From an uncultured Anaerolineaceae bacterium (lineage in GTDB: Bacteria; Chloroflexota; Anaerolineae; Anaerolineales; Anaerolineaceae), in NCBI GenBank assembly GCA_927443345.1, contig CAKMKJ010000048.1, forward strand, positions 37,976 to 101,975: a DNA stretch of 64,000 nucleotides, given 5' to 3'. Every line of letters begins with the position of its first letter. Positions within the stretch are counted from its first letter, which is position 1. A program made the translations under genes and the position numbers. This document shows, one piece after another, positions 43,236-52,034 of this stretch. Under the pieces are notes generated by a model. It saw only the letters and a list, made by a program, of their open reading frames with translations. It was not told where the DNA came from and did not search any database.

Positions 43236-43493
43236 CTATTTCTCGTTGTTTTTCTTAACGATGACGTCAATTATTGCCAAAGCTGCAATAATTAAAAATA
43301 TTGGAATTAGACCGCCAATGATACACAGCAAGCCTGTAAATACCGCTCCCTTACCATAGATCACAAAAATGAGACCTAAACCCACTAATACTAATAGACC
43401 TAATGCACCAACGATCAGCCGAATGTTGGTTTGTTTGGCATAAGTCCGTAAATCTCTAATTTTGTTTTTGATAAATCCTCTGTTTGTTTTAAT
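43236..43493 (-). CDS. Small two-helix membrane protein without a normal start codon
   Basis: An open frame that ends with TAG at 43236-43238 and encodes about 78-85 residues: a basic N-terminus (KNKIRDLRTYAKQTN), two clean hydrophobic helices with Gly-rich turns (VGALGLLVLVGLGLIFVIYG and a second ending IIAALAIID) and a KKNNEK tail. The frame is open to 43526 but has no ATG, GTG or TTG before the first helix. An AGAGGA site (43476-43481) sits just before an ATC codon (43470-43472), and an ATT is at 43491-43493. It may use a rare start, or have lost its start by mutation or sequence error. The start given is a guess. Confidence 0.45.
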   Translation of the reverse strand: MKTNRGFIKNKIRDLRTYAKQTNIRLIVGALGLLVLVGLGLIFVIYGKGAVFTGLLCIIGGLIPIFLIIAALAIIDVIVKKNNEK

Positions 43494-43517
43494 CTCGTCT
43501 AAATAACAGGAGTGATA

Positions 43518-44906
43518 ATGTCCATTTTACTCGAAAGTAACGAAAGCTCGTCACCAATTATTACCAGAGCAGTGGCCAATGGGTTATTAGGATCAAATTA
43601 TGAGAATTATCACTTTTCGAAAATTGATAGAACGTTATTAAGGATAATTGGCCATTTGCCGAGTTCAGTTGCTGAATGGCTCATTCCGAGGGCAAACAAG
43701 GGCAATTTACTTTCGATGCAAGAGGTGCAAGACCTGAAAACCAGTGATTTGGTTAATGGCAGGTTGAAAGATTACAGTGAAAATAATGCTAAATACCCAG
43801 CGATCACGATGGGCATTGGTATGGGAGGGACCACTGCACATCTATCTTTGGCTTTAGGCGGACCTTTTCTTCCGCAAGCATTTGTCATGACATTACAAAA
43901 TGGCACTATGAATGGGGACGTTAATGCTTATAACAAATTAAGCCTCGATGCAGCAAAGAAGATCACTCAAAACAATCATGACCTGATGTCAATTCAACAT
44001 TATGACCCGGTACATGATGGTTGGTTGGTAAAAAGAGTCAATCATTTGCGTGTTAAATTGATTGACTTACCCGAAGAATATAAAGGCTTTATCAAAAATA
44101 AATTAGTAGCCGGTGGTGATGTTGTCTATCTTGAAGGCCGGGCAAAGTGGAAGCGTTTTAGAACAGGTAAAAACAACGTTTTTCAAGTCGGCGGATGGGG
44201 AGACATCAGCGATAAGGATTTTATTTATGGGTCCGCAATACTGGATACATTTGCAAAAAAAGAGAAACTTGATTATCCACACTGGATGCTGGATGGTTTT
44301 CCACTTGAGGATGGTCCAGAGTCTGAATGGGGAAGCGAAGAGGGTTTGGGTGAAGCAATAGAAAAGTTTTGCCAAAAGGAAGGGTTCAATTTTGTAAAAA
44401 TCTCTTATCGAGACCCAAATAATTTTTCTAAGCTGGCTTTCTTGAGCAAGCAGAAAATTCTTGAAAATGGCGATCTTGAACCAGCTGGTGTGGCAGTTGA
44501 GATGTTTTCACAATTTGATACCAGCATCATTGATCATTCAAGATTGCTTCCATTATGGCTAATATTCAACACCATGGATTCATCCCGTTTTCTTAAAAGT
44601 ATGACAAAATATTTTCCGAAAGATAAGCCGGTTTTCTTTTCAGGCCTGGCTACATTTTCAGTGACCCCTGATTTGGTTCCGTTTAGCGAATGGGAGCGTG
44701 TGTTAAATGGTTTTGACATGATTAATATTGGTGCAAGAAAAAGCCATTATCCAGCAGACCCATTAGCCTTATTGGATTGGAAAAAGCCGCTGGAAAAGTG
44801 GGCCAAAGATAATCCCTCCAATTTTGAGAATCACATTTCTACCGGTGAATTGATAAAAATAGCCAATAGTATTGAAGACATCTTACCAGATCAAGGGAAG
44901 ATGTAA
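43518..44906 (+). CDS. Protein of unknown function (462 residues)
   Basis: Starts at ATG 43518, 5 nt after AGGAG; a GTG at 43512 is also in frame. No signal peptide or membrane helices. It is a mixed alpha/beta soluble protein with conserved-looking Gly stretches: AITMGIGMGGTTAHLSLALG (~97), FQVGGWGDISDKDFIYGSAI (~225) and WMLDGFPLEDGPESEWGSEE. I do not recognise the family. The Gly-rich segment might bind a phosphate or nucleotide but no standard P-loop or Rossmann motif is present. It is followed 49 bp later by smpB. Confidence 0.65.
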   Translation: MSILLESNESSSPIITRAVANGLLGSNYENYHFSKIDRTLLRIIGHLPSSVAEWLIPRANKGNLLSMQEVQDLKTSDLVNGRLKDYSENNAKYPAITMGIGMGGTTAHLSLALGGPFLPQAFVMTLQNGTMNGDVNAYNKLSLDAAKKITQNNHDLMSIQHYDPVHDGWLVKRVNHLRVKLIDLPEEYKGFIKNKLVAGGDVVYLEGRAKWKRFRTGKNNVFQVGGWGDISDKDFIYGSAILDTFAKKEKLDYPHWMLDGFPLEDGPESEWGSEEGLGEAIEKFCQKEGFNFVKISYRDPNNFSKLAFLSKQKILENGDLEPAGVAVEMFSQFDTSIIDHSRLLPLWLIFNTMDSSRFLKSMTKYFPKDKPVFFSGLATFSVTPDLVPFSEWERVLNGFDMINIGARKSHYPADPLALLDWKKPLEKWAKDNPSNFENHISTGELIKIANSIEDILPDQGKM

Positions 44907-44914
44907 TTCCGAAA

Positions 44915-44943
44915 TGGACACGAAATAATCACTCTAATATGTT
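44915..44943 (+). promoter_or_regulatory. Probable smpB promoter
   Basis: TGGACA, 17 bp, TATGTT. The predicted start is ~5 nt before the smpB ATG at 44955, which has no SD, so the mRNA could be nearly leaderless. Confidence 0.4.
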
Positions 44944-44954
44944 AAAATTTGAAC

Positions 44955-45407
44955 ATGGAAACGAAATCGATTGCAAAGAACCGAAAAGCCGAGTTTGAAT
45001 ATTTTCTTCTTGAACATTTCGAATCAGGCATTGCGCTGCATGGCAGCGAGATAAAATCCATTCGTGCTGGACAAATAAGTTTGCAAGAAGCTTATGTTGA
45101 GGTAAAAGAGGATTCAGCATGGTTGGTTGAAGCGCATATCGCCAATTACAATCCGGCCAGCTACAACAACCATGATCCAAAAAGAAATAGGCAATTGCTG
45201 CTTCACAAGAAAGAAATTCGGAAGCTGTGGGATGCCGTAAGACAAAAAGGCGTGACCGTCGTTCCAGTAAAAATGTATTTTAAAGAGGGTCGTGCTAAAC
45301 TAGATATCGCCATTGCAAAAGGTAAAAAACTTTACGACAAACGGGATGACCTGGCTCAAAAAGACATAACCCGAGAAATTGCCAGAGCACTTAAGGGTCG
45401 TGATTAA
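44955..45407 (+). CDS. smpB: SmpB, tmRNA-binding protein
   Basis: 150 residues from ATG 44955 (METKSIAKNRKAEFEYFLLE). HGSEIKSIRAGQISLQEAYV, the NYNPASYNNHDPKRNRQLLLH stretch and the basic tail KKLYDKRDDLAQKDITREIA are SmpB. It delivers tmRNA to stalled ribosomes. The tmRNA gene (ssrA) was not found in the window. No SD before the start. Confidence 0.97.
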   Translation: METKSIAKNRKAEFEYFLLEHFESGIALHGSEIKSIRAGQISLQEAYVEVKEDSAWLVEAHIANYNPASYNNHDPKRNRQLLLHKKEIRKLWDAVRQKGVTVVPVKMYFKEGRAKLDIAIAKGKKLYDKRDDLAQKDITREIARALKGRD

Positions 45408-45431
45408 TTCTAGAATCATAGAAGGACACTC

Positions 45432-46952
45432 ATGCTTATCCTCGGAGATCATCCGTTAACCATTGAAGAGATTGTACAAGTTGCCAGAAAAAACGGAAAA
45501 GTATTTATTGGCGATAAAGCGAAAAGCTTGGTATCTCAATCCTGCCAAATACTCAATAACATAGTTCAATCAGATAAACCTGTTTATGGTATCAACACAG
45601 GTTTCGGCATATTCTCAGACAAAAAAATCAAAGGTGAAGAAGCCAACCAACTGAGTCGAAATCTGATTTTGAGCCATGCTGTCGGTACAGGACCAATTTT
45701 GCCCATTGAAGTAACGCGGGCTGCCATGTTGGTGAGAGCAAATACCCTGGCAAAAGGTTTTTCTGGTGTTCGTATAGAAATTATAGAGACATTGGTAGAA
45801 ATGTTGAATAAGGGCGTTATCCCTGTAGTTCCGAGTCAGGGGTCATTAGGATCATCAGGAGACTTGTGTCCACTTTCACATTTAGCGTTAGTCTTTACGA
45901 CTGACATTAATGATGCGGAGGCAGAATCTGGATATGCCGAGGTGGATGGTCAAGTTTTAACCGGTAAGCAAGCCATGGAAACAGCCGGAATCAAGCGTAT
46001 TGTTTTAGGGCCTAAAGAAGGTTTAGCCATAAATAACGGAGCCACCTTCAGTGCTGCGATTGGTGCTTTAGCTGTATATGATTCAGATTATTTGATTGAC
46101 CTGGCTGATCGATCCGTAGCCATGACACTGGAAGCCTTGTTAGGCTGCTCAGGAGCATTTGACAAGCGCATTCATCAAGCACGTGGTCAAATAGGCCAAT
46201 TGGTATCTGCCGAGATGATTCGGAACAGCTTTGAGGGAAGCACATTTGTGGATTCCTCAGACAACATTCAGGATGCTTATTCACTGCGCTGTTCACCACA
46301 GATCCATGGAAGCGTCAGAGACACTATTGGATATGTCAAACAGATCGTTGAATGTGAAATTAACGCTGCTACTGATAATCCCTTGATATTTGAACCAGGT
46401 GATGCAATTTCAGGAGGAAACTTTCATGGCGAGCCGGTTGGTCTTGTAATGGATTTCTTATCCATCGCGCTTTGTGAATTGGGTGCGATTGCAGAGAGAC
46501 GCATCTTTAGAATGACAGATGGTAAACTTAATATGGGTCTTCCACCGATGTTGGTAGATTCCATTGAAAAAGCTGGCCTCAATTCTGGTATGATGATGCT
46601 TCAATATACTGCTGCTTCGTTAGTGTTGGAAAATCAAACCCTGGCTACTCCTGATTCGGTTCATTCGCTTCCTACTTCAGCCGAACAAGAAGACCACAAC
46701 GCCAATTCAATGACGGCAGCCAGACACACTGCAATGATTATTGATAACCTTCAACAGATTCTGGGTATAGAGCTTTATATGTCCGTACGAGCCTTGGACC
46801 TAAGACTGAGAATTCAAAATGGAAAAATGGGCAAGGAAACAACAAATTTGTATAGTCGAATTCGAAGCCGGATAAAGTATACTGCTGGCGACACTTATTG
46901 GGCGCCTGAGATAAACTTAACCAAACAATTGGTAAAAGATCAGGAACTATAG
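45432..46952 (+). CDS. hutH: Histidine ammonia-lyase family enzyme with Ser-Ser-Gly MIO site
   Basis: 506 residues, normal length. YGINTGFGIFSDKKI (~52), NLILSHAVGTGP (~77; the Ser-His pair is the histidine-selective version) and SLPTSAEQEDHNSM-like C-terminal motifs are present. The MIO cofactor site reads GSLGSSGDLCPLSH, so the usual Ala-Ser-Gly is Ser-Ser-Gly (residues 141-143). It should convert histidine to urocanate and ammonia if MIO forms. No hutU, hutI or hutG neighbours, so the role may not be the standard Hut pathway. 24 bp after smpB. Confidence 0.9.
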   Translation: MLILGDHPLTIEEIVQVARKNGKVFIGDKAKSLVSQSCQILNNIVQSDKPVYGINTGFGIFSDKKIKGEEANQLSRNLILSHAVGTGPILPIEVTRAAMLVRANTLAKGFSGVRIEIIETLVEMLNKGVIPVVPSQGSLGSSGDLCPLSHLALVFTTDINDAEAESGYAEVDGQVLTGKQAMETAGIKRIVLGPKEGLAINNGATFSAAIGALAVYDSDYLIDLADRSVAMTLEALLGCSGAFDKRIHQARGQIGQLVSAEMIRNSFEGSTFVDSSDNIQDAYSLRCSPQIHGSVRDTIGYVKQIVECEINAATDNPLIFEPGDAISGGNFHGEPVGLVMDFLSIALCELGAIAERRIFRMTDGKLNMGLPPMLVDSIEKAGLNSGMMMLQYTAASLVLENQTLATPDSVHSLPTSAEQEDHNANSMTAARHTAMIIDNLQQILGIELYMSVRALDLRLRIQNGKMGKETTNLYSRIRSRIKYTAGDTYWAPEINLTKQLVKDQEL

Positions 46953-46982
46953 AGTGAACAACTTCATCAGTGAGAAAAAATA

Positions 46983-48092
46983 ATGAATCATTTTAGTCGA
47001 AGAGATTTTCTAAAATTGGGAGCTGCCGGATTTGGAGCCCTTTTATTGCCAAAAATTAAATTGGCTTCAGCCAATCTTCCAGATTTTCCAACAGGAGAAA
47101 ATCTGGGAAGACTTTTTGCTACTTACGATGTAATGGCAAAACCTGATATTGGAAGTAATGTTGTTAAGACACTTTATCAGGATAATGTAATAAATATCTA
47201 CCGTGAGGTTATGGGTACAACTGATTTACGATATTATCGGTCAAGGACTTGGTACGAAACTGATGAAGGGTTTATATACGCCCCCGATGTGCAGCCGGTA
47301 AAAAACATTCTCAATCAGCCTCTGGAAACTTTGCCTTCTTATGGTGATACTCCTGGATTTTGGGCTGAAGTTACAGTTCCATATGTTGAACTGCAGTTGG
47401 ATGGCGCCGCGCCAAAGTCTCCCTTGTTAATTGAACTCATGACACCACCGGTGATATTACCGTTAAGATTTTATTACAGCCAGGTTTTATGGATTGATGG
47501 AAAGCGCACGTTGGATGATGGAACAGTTCAATATCACGTCATTGAAAAGCATGGTTCTTATGGTGATAAATTTTGGGCTGATGCGAGAGCATTTAAGCCG
47601 CTATCTCCTGAAGAATTATCTCCGATTAGGCCGGAAGTTCTTGAAAAAAAGATCGTCGTTGATGTTACCCGCCAAACCTTATCTGCCTTTGAAGGTTCTC
47701 GGGAAGTTTTTTATACCTCTGTTTCGACTGGCGCATTAATTAATAATGAGGGGCAATCGGTAACGGGTTGGGCGACACCTATCGGAGATTACCATGTGGT
47801 TAATCGCAAATATGTATCCTTGCATATGGCTGGAGGTAGTGAATCTGCCAGTGGTAGTGGATATGAAGATTTTGCTGTTGGCTACACATCGATTTTTGCA
47901 ACAGGTGGTGTTGCACTGCATTCAACTTATTGGCATAATGCCTGGGGATCACCAATGTCTCACGGTTGCGTAAATATGAAACCTGAAGATTCCAAATTTA
48001 TCTACCTTTGGACTCAACCGGCTGCTCCTTATTACGAAGGGGTTTATGAGCAAGCCGGATATGATGGAACCCATGTACAGGTAGTGGAATAA
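46983..48092 (+). CDS. L,D-transpeptidase (YkuD) with Tat-like signal
   Basis: 369 residues. The N-terminus SRRDFLKLGAAGFGALLLP has a twin-arginine motif and hydrophobic core. A middle region (~40-200) with SH3-like beta strands leads to the YkuD domain (~218-350): VVDVTRQTLSAFEGSREVFY, ALHSTYWHNAWGSPMSHGCV with catalytic His and Cys. It makes 3-3 cross-links in peptidoglycan or anchors proteins to it, outside the membrane. 30 bp after hutH. A short hairpin (48113-48129) follows, without a T-run. Confidence 0.92.
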   Translation: MNHFSRRDFLKLGAAGFGALLLPKIKLASANLPDFPTGENLGRLFATYDVMAKPDIGSNVVKTLYQDNVINIYREVMGTTDLRYYRSRTWYETDEGFIYAPDVQPVKNILNQPLETLPSYGDTPGFWAEVTVPYVELQLDGAAPKSPLLIELMTPPVILPLRFYYSQVLWIDGKRTLDDGTVQYHVIEKHGSYGDKFWADARAFKPLSPEELSPIRPEVLEKKIVVDVTRQTLSAFEGSREVFYTSVSTGALINNEGQSVTGWATPIGDYHVVNRKYVSLHMAGGSESASGSGYEDFAVGYTSIFATGGVALHSTYWHNAWGSPMSHGCVNMKPEDSKFIYLWTQPAAPYYEGVYEQAGYDGTHVQVVE

Positions 48093-48171
48093 TGATGGAT
48101 AGATATTGATAACTGCCTATTTCAGGCAGAAATGATTTTAGAAAATTACTGTAAACCTCAAGCAGGAGTGT

Positions 48172-49194
48172 ATGCTTTCGTTAACATACTTCTTTAGTAA
48201 AAATGATTTTGAGAAAGACAACACGGCTATTCATTTACAGAACCATTGTCAAAACAATGACCTGATATTTGTAGATATTTGTATTGATGACAGCAAAGAA
48301 TTGAATGACAAGTATTATGGCAAAACGCCAACGGTTTGTGTTGGTCCATACGTTTTGCATGCTCCATATACAGAAACTGACCTGAATGTAGCGACTCAAT
48401 CTGCTTTATCCAGGCAACAACGATTGGAAGTATCAGGGGATGAAAATTATAAAAAACGGGTTAAAAATGGTGTTTCAATTAATAATCTGGATCGTTTTTC
48501 GTATTTTTTTTCCAGATACTATGTGATCATTTTGTCTGTGCTTTTATCGATTTTTATTGCCCTTCCTTTTTTAGCCCCGGTACTGGAAAAAACAGGTCAT
48601 TCAGCGTCTGCCAATATAATTTATAAAGTCTATCGTGTGGTTTGTCACCAGCTTGCGTTTCGTTCTTTTTTTATTTTTGGAGAACAGCCAATCTATCCTC
48701 GTGAATTAGCTAACATTGATAATCTTATTACTTATGAGCAGGTAACAAATAGCGATGTAATTGACCTGGAATATGCTCGTGATTGGATAGGTGACACTTA
48801 TTATGGATATAAAGTTGCCATTTGTGAACGAGATGTTGCCATCTACGGATCGCTTGCTTTGTTTGGTTTTTTGTTCCAACTATCCGGAAAAAAAATCAAG
48901 CAACTTCCATGGTATCTCTGGTTCATAATAGCGTTAATCCCCATTGGGTTAGATGGCGTATCTCAAATTCCAAGTTTATCTGGGGGATGGCCTGAATGGG
49001 TACCTGTTAGAGAAAGCACACCATTTTGGCGATTATTAACAGGAACATTATTTGGGGTTGGTACTGGTTGGTTCATGTATCCTATGATGGAAGAAAGTAT
49101 GAAAGAAACGCGCATCACTTTGCATCGAAAATTTGCAATAATCAAAAAGATAAATCAATCTTCAAAGCCGGTCTCTGATGAAACGAATCGTTAA
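48172..49194 (+). CDS. Glutaredoxin-like/DUF2085 fusion membrane protein
   Basis: 340 residues. Residues 1-~85 have a thioredoxin-fold, glutaredoxin-2-like pattern (LTYFFSKNDFEKDNTAIHL, DICIDDSKELNDKYYGKTPT) but no CxxC. Residues ~115-320 are a DUF2085 membrane domain: VVCHQLAFRSFFIFGEQPIY, YKVAICERDVAIYGSLALF, IPIGLDGVSQIPSLSGGWP and several helices. The Cys-His and Cys residues are as in DUF2085. Function unknown. It overlaps pgeF by 17 nt. Confidence 0.8.
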   Translation: MLSLTYFFSKNDFEKDNTAIHLQNHCQNNDLIFVDICIDDSKELNDKYYGKTPTVCVGPYVLHAPYTETDLNVATQSALSRQQRLEVSGDENYKKRVKNGVSINNLDRFSYFFSRYYVIILSVLLSIFIALPFLAPVLEKTGHSASANIIYKVYRVVCHQLAFRSFFIFGEQPIYPRELANIDNLITYEQVTNSDVIDLEYARDWIGDTYYGYKVAICERDVAIYGSLALFGFLFQLSGKKIKQLPWYLWFIIALIPIGLDGVSQIPSLSGGWPEWVPVRESTPFWRLLTGTLFGVGTGWFMYPMMEESMKETRITLHRKFAIIKKINQSSKPVSDETNR

Positions 49195-49972
49195 GTATGG
49201 TCTCGAAGTTCTTCAATTTGAACATCCAGGTTTTGAAGGTTTAACCCATGGCTTTTTTACTCGCAAGGGCGGCGTCAGTACTGGACATTATTCCAGTTTA
49301 AACCATGGCGGAACAGTAGGCGACGAACGATTACATACTATTGAGAATCGAAAACGTGCATTTGAGTTTTTTGATCGAGATGTTGCTAGCATCTTTGATG
49401 TCTGGCAGGTTCACGGCAACACCGTCATTTGTGCGGATAAACCTCGCGCCCTGGATGAACCGCATATTAAGGCTGATGCAATAATTTCCAATAACCCAAC
49501 ATTAACCTTGTTTATGCGTTTCGCTGATTGTGTACCAATTATTCTGTTTGATCCGGTAAAAAAAGTAATCGGCAGCGTGCATGCAGGTTGGAAGGGGACG
49601 CTCAACAATATTGTAAAAGAGGCTGTACTTGCAATGCGGGAGCAATACAGTGTGAATCCTTTAGATATTATCGCCGGCATTGGCCCTTCCATTGGCCCTG
49701 ATCACTATATTGTTGGTAAAGAAGTATACGATCTGGCTGCTGCAACCTTTGGACCCGATTTGAACCAGGTTGTCTCAATCAAAAAAGATAAAATCCATTT
49801 CAATTTGTGGCGGGCAAACGAATATCTACTCGAGAAACAGGGAATTAAGGCCATAGAATGTGCTGAAATTTGCACAGCATGCAATCTTGAGGATTGGTAC
49901 AGTCACAGGGCTGAAAATGGCGCTACGGGCCGTTTTGGGGCACTCATAGCCCTTGGAGAGCAGCATGTCTGA
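49178..49972 (+). CDS. pgeF: PgeF/YfiH family copper-oxidase-fold protein
   Basis: 264 residues. LTHGFFTRKGGVSTGHYSSL, VWQVHGNTVICADKP, RFADCVPIILFDPVKKVIGS, VHAGWKGTLNNIV and the end WYSHRAENGATGRFGALIAL contain the conserved metal-binding His/Cys residues. Members act as peptidoglycan-editing factor or purine nucleoside phosphorylase. It overlaps the preceding gene by 17 nt and the YggS gene by 8 nt, so it is in a tight operon with the DUF2085 and YggS-YggT-DUF167 genes. Confidence 0.93.
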   Translation: MKRIVKYGLEVLQFEHPGFEGLTHGFFTRKGGVSTGHYSSLNHGGTVGDERLHTIENRKRAFEFFDRDVASIFDVWQVHGNTVICADKPRALDEPHIKADAIISNNPTLTLFMRFADCVPIILFDPVKKVIGSVHAGWKGTLNNIVKEAVLAMREQYSVNPLDIIAGIGPSIGPDHYIVGKEVYDLAAATFGPDLNQVVSIKKDKIHFNLWRANEYLLEKQGIKAIECAEICTACNLEDWYSHRAENGATGRFGALIALGEQHV

Positions 49973-50693
49973 TACTATTCAAAATCGCTTTCTTCAAGTC
50001 AAGCATAGAATAGAGCAAGCATGTGACAAATCTGGTCGAGAGCATGGTGATGTAAAACTCATTGTTGTCACCAAAGGGCATAGCGCTGCAAGCATTATGG
50101 AAGTCATAAAGGCTGGAGCAATAATTCTAGGTGAAAATTATCCTGAAGAAACAATAAGGAAAATTGGAGAAATAGAAACAGAAGTACACCCGTCCTGGCA
50201 CATGATTGGACACCTTCAAAGTCGAAAGATAAAAATGATGCATCCATCGTTTTCGAGTATTCATTCTATTGACAGTGTAGTGCTCGCACAAAAGGTGAAT
50301 CGTTTTTATCATGATAAAAGTTCAATTATTGATGTGTTTCTTGAAGTAAATTTCACAGGCGAAGAATCGAAATATGGGTTTGATGCCAGCAGCGAAACAA
50401 AAAGGGAGCAACTATTATTTGATTTTGAAAAGATATTTTTATTACCAAATATAAATGCTGTTGGGTTGATGACTATGCCGCCTTACGCTGAAGAGCCAAC
50501 ACAAAATGAGGAGTGTTACAATTTATGTAATGAGTTTTGCAGCAAAATTCGTAAAAAATTTGATTTGAGTCAGTTTCGACAATTATCCATGGGTACAAGT
50601 GCTGACTTTGAAAATGCCATTAAATGTGGAGCAACCTATGTAAGAGTAGGAGAAGCCATCATGGGAAAAAGAATTTATCCTATAAAACCATAG
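49965..50693 (+). CDS. YggS/PLPBP family pyridoxal phosphate homeostasis protein
   Basis: 242 residues from ATG 49965, with a GGAGAG site upstream. The PLP-binding Lys is in LIVVTKGHSAASIM (~36), then ILGENYPEE, WHMIGHLQSRKIK and the phosphate loop SMGTSADFENAIKCGATYVR. It buffers PLP and has no known enzyme activity. The order pgeF-yggS-yggT-DUF167 resembles the Gram-positive and cyanobacterial sepF/ylm neighbourhood. Confidence 0.95.
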   Translation: MSDTIQNRFLQVKHRIEQACDKSGREHGDVKLIVVTKGHSAASIMEVIKAGAIILGENYPEETIRKIGEIETEVHPSWHMIGHLQSRKIKMMHPSFSSIHSIDSVVLAQKVNRFYHDKSSIIDVFLEVNFTGEESKYGFDASSETKREQLLFDFEKIFLLPNINAVGLMTMPPYAEEPTQNEECYNLCNEFCSKIRKKFDLSQFRQLSMGTSADFENAIKCGATYVRVGEAIMGKRIYPIKP

Positions 50694-50707
50694 AGGTATA
50701 ACTGATT

Positions 50708-50959
50708 ATGACCACTATTTATGTTGTTGTAAAAACACTTTTTGATATTCTATCTTGGGCAGTCATTATTAACGCCTTGTTTTCGTTTATTCTGCCTCCA
50801 TTTCATCCAGTACGAAGTTTCTTAGATCGCCTGGTACAACCAATGTTGGCACCATTTAAACGGTTTATCCCTCCAATTGGTGGCATGGATTTAAGCCCCA
50901 TTGCATTATTACTTTCAATTCGACTCGTTGAAATGCTAGTATTAAGACTTCTTTTATAG
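50708..50959 (+). CDS. YggT family membrane protein
   Basis: 83 residues: two hydrophobic segments (~8-30 and ~63-82) around LPPFHPVRSFLDRLVQPMLA, the YggT signature with the conserved Pro and Arg. Family members are implicated in osmotic response and membrane or division-site organisation. 14 bp after the YggS gene. Confidence 0.93.
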   Translation: MTTIYVVVKTLFDILSWAVIINALFSFILPPFHPVRSFLDRLVQPMLAPFKRFIPPIGGMDLSPIALLLSIRLVEMLVLRLLL

Positions 50960-50977
50960 ATTGCTAATAAGGTTAAG

Positions 50978-51271
50978 ATGCGTGGCGATCTTGATAAAGC
51001 AATTATAAAAATAAAACTAATACCACGTTCCCCTCGCAATGAAATTGTTGGCGCCATGGCCGACGGAACAATAAAGATCAAAATTACTGCACCTCCAGTT
51101 GATGGGCAAGCGAATCAAGCGGTCATAAAATATTTGGCCGAGACATTGAAAATTTCGTACAATAATTTAGAGATAATATCTGGTAAAACCAGTCATAACA
51201 AACTGATCTCAATTAGCGGGATTAAGCAAGAAGCTGTAAACGCGCTTTTACAAAAGCATTTTTCCAATTAA
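50978..51271 (+). CDS. DUF167 (YggU) family protein
   Basis: 97 residues. IIKIKLIPRSPRNEIVGAMA, then KIKITAPPVDGQANQAVIKY and IISGKTSHNKLISISGI are diagnostic of DUF167. Role unknown. It is the last gene of the pgeF-yggS-yggT run and ends 4 bp from a convergent gene. Confidence 0.93.
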   Translation: MRGDLDKAIIKIKLIPRSPRNEIVGAMADGTIKIKITAPPVDGQANQAVIKYLAETLKISYNNLEIISGKTSHNKLISISGIKQEAVNALLQKHFSN

Positions 51272-51275
51272 CTGA

Positions 51276-51980
51276 TTATCCAGCATAAAGAATTCTTCCG
51301 CATGAAGAGCAGGTGGCCATGCGTGAAGGTGATTTTGCTGTCTGGCAATCTGCCGGTGTCAAAGTGGATCCGCAAACCTGGCAGCTTCCATCTTCAATTG
51401 CAGCCACGGCGATTCCATTTTTTAATTTTCTCAGTGCTTGATAGGTTGCCATAAACTCAGGATTTACCTGATCTAAAACCACTTTTCGCTCATGTAGAAG
51501 CTTTTCTTTTTCAAGTTTCTTTTCACCCTCCTCAACAAAAAATGCGGATAGCTCAATAGCTAGTTTGGCATCAAATTCATTGAGAGAATTTTGGATACTT
51601 GTTACTTGTGCTTCAGTTGTTTCCATTTCAACCAACTGCTCAAGCTGTTCATCTTCTAATGTCGAAACTGATTGTTTTAACAGTTTTATTTCGGTCTGTA
51701 AATCTTGTAACTCTTTGGGGTTTTTGACAAGTCCTCCGTAAAGGGAGGACTCGGATTGTTCAATTTTCATTTTCTTGGCATGGGCTTTTTCTTCAATGAG
51801 GTCATAATTCTTTTTTTGTTGAGCATAGGCGTTATTTATTTGCGCCAAGGCATGTTCAATTTCTTGGCGTGCCGAATTATCGTTGCGCATTCGGTCAATT
51901 TCAGTTAACCTTTTTGTAAGCGCGTCAATTCTCGTGTCAATTTTCTGTAATTGGAATAAATGAAAACTTGGATTGGTCAT
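51276..51980 (-). CDS. CT398-like coiled-coil zinc-ribbon protein
   Basis: 234 residues. A long charged coiled coil (~5-180) with the conserved SESSLYGGLVKNPKELQDLQ turn in the middle, then a C4 zinc ribbon CQVCGSTLTPADCQ...CSSCG (~200-230). Family proteins resemble CT398 of Chlamydia, which binds the sigma-54 region and secretion parts. The role here is not known. Confidence 0.85.
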   Translation of the reverse strand: MTNPSFHLFQLQKIDTRIDALTKRLTEIDRMRNDNSARQEIEHALAQINNAYAQQKKNYDLIEEKAHAKKMKIEQSESSLYGGLVKNPKELQDLQTEIKLLKQSVSTLEDEQLEQLVEMETTEAQVTSIQNSLNEFDAKLAIELSAFFVEEGEKKLEKEKLLHERKVVLDQVNPEFMATYQALRKLKNGIAVAAIEDGSCQVCGSTLTPADCQTAKSPSRMATCSSCGRILYAG

Positions 51981-52034
51981 GAAACCCTCAATTCTTTGAT
52001 GTAATTATACGTGAAAGGGTTAGGATCATGAGGA

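Noticed and set aside
48113..48129. Hairpin after the L,D-transpeptidase gene as terminator
   Set aside because: The stem is 6 bp and no T-run follows, so an intrinsic terminator is not supported.
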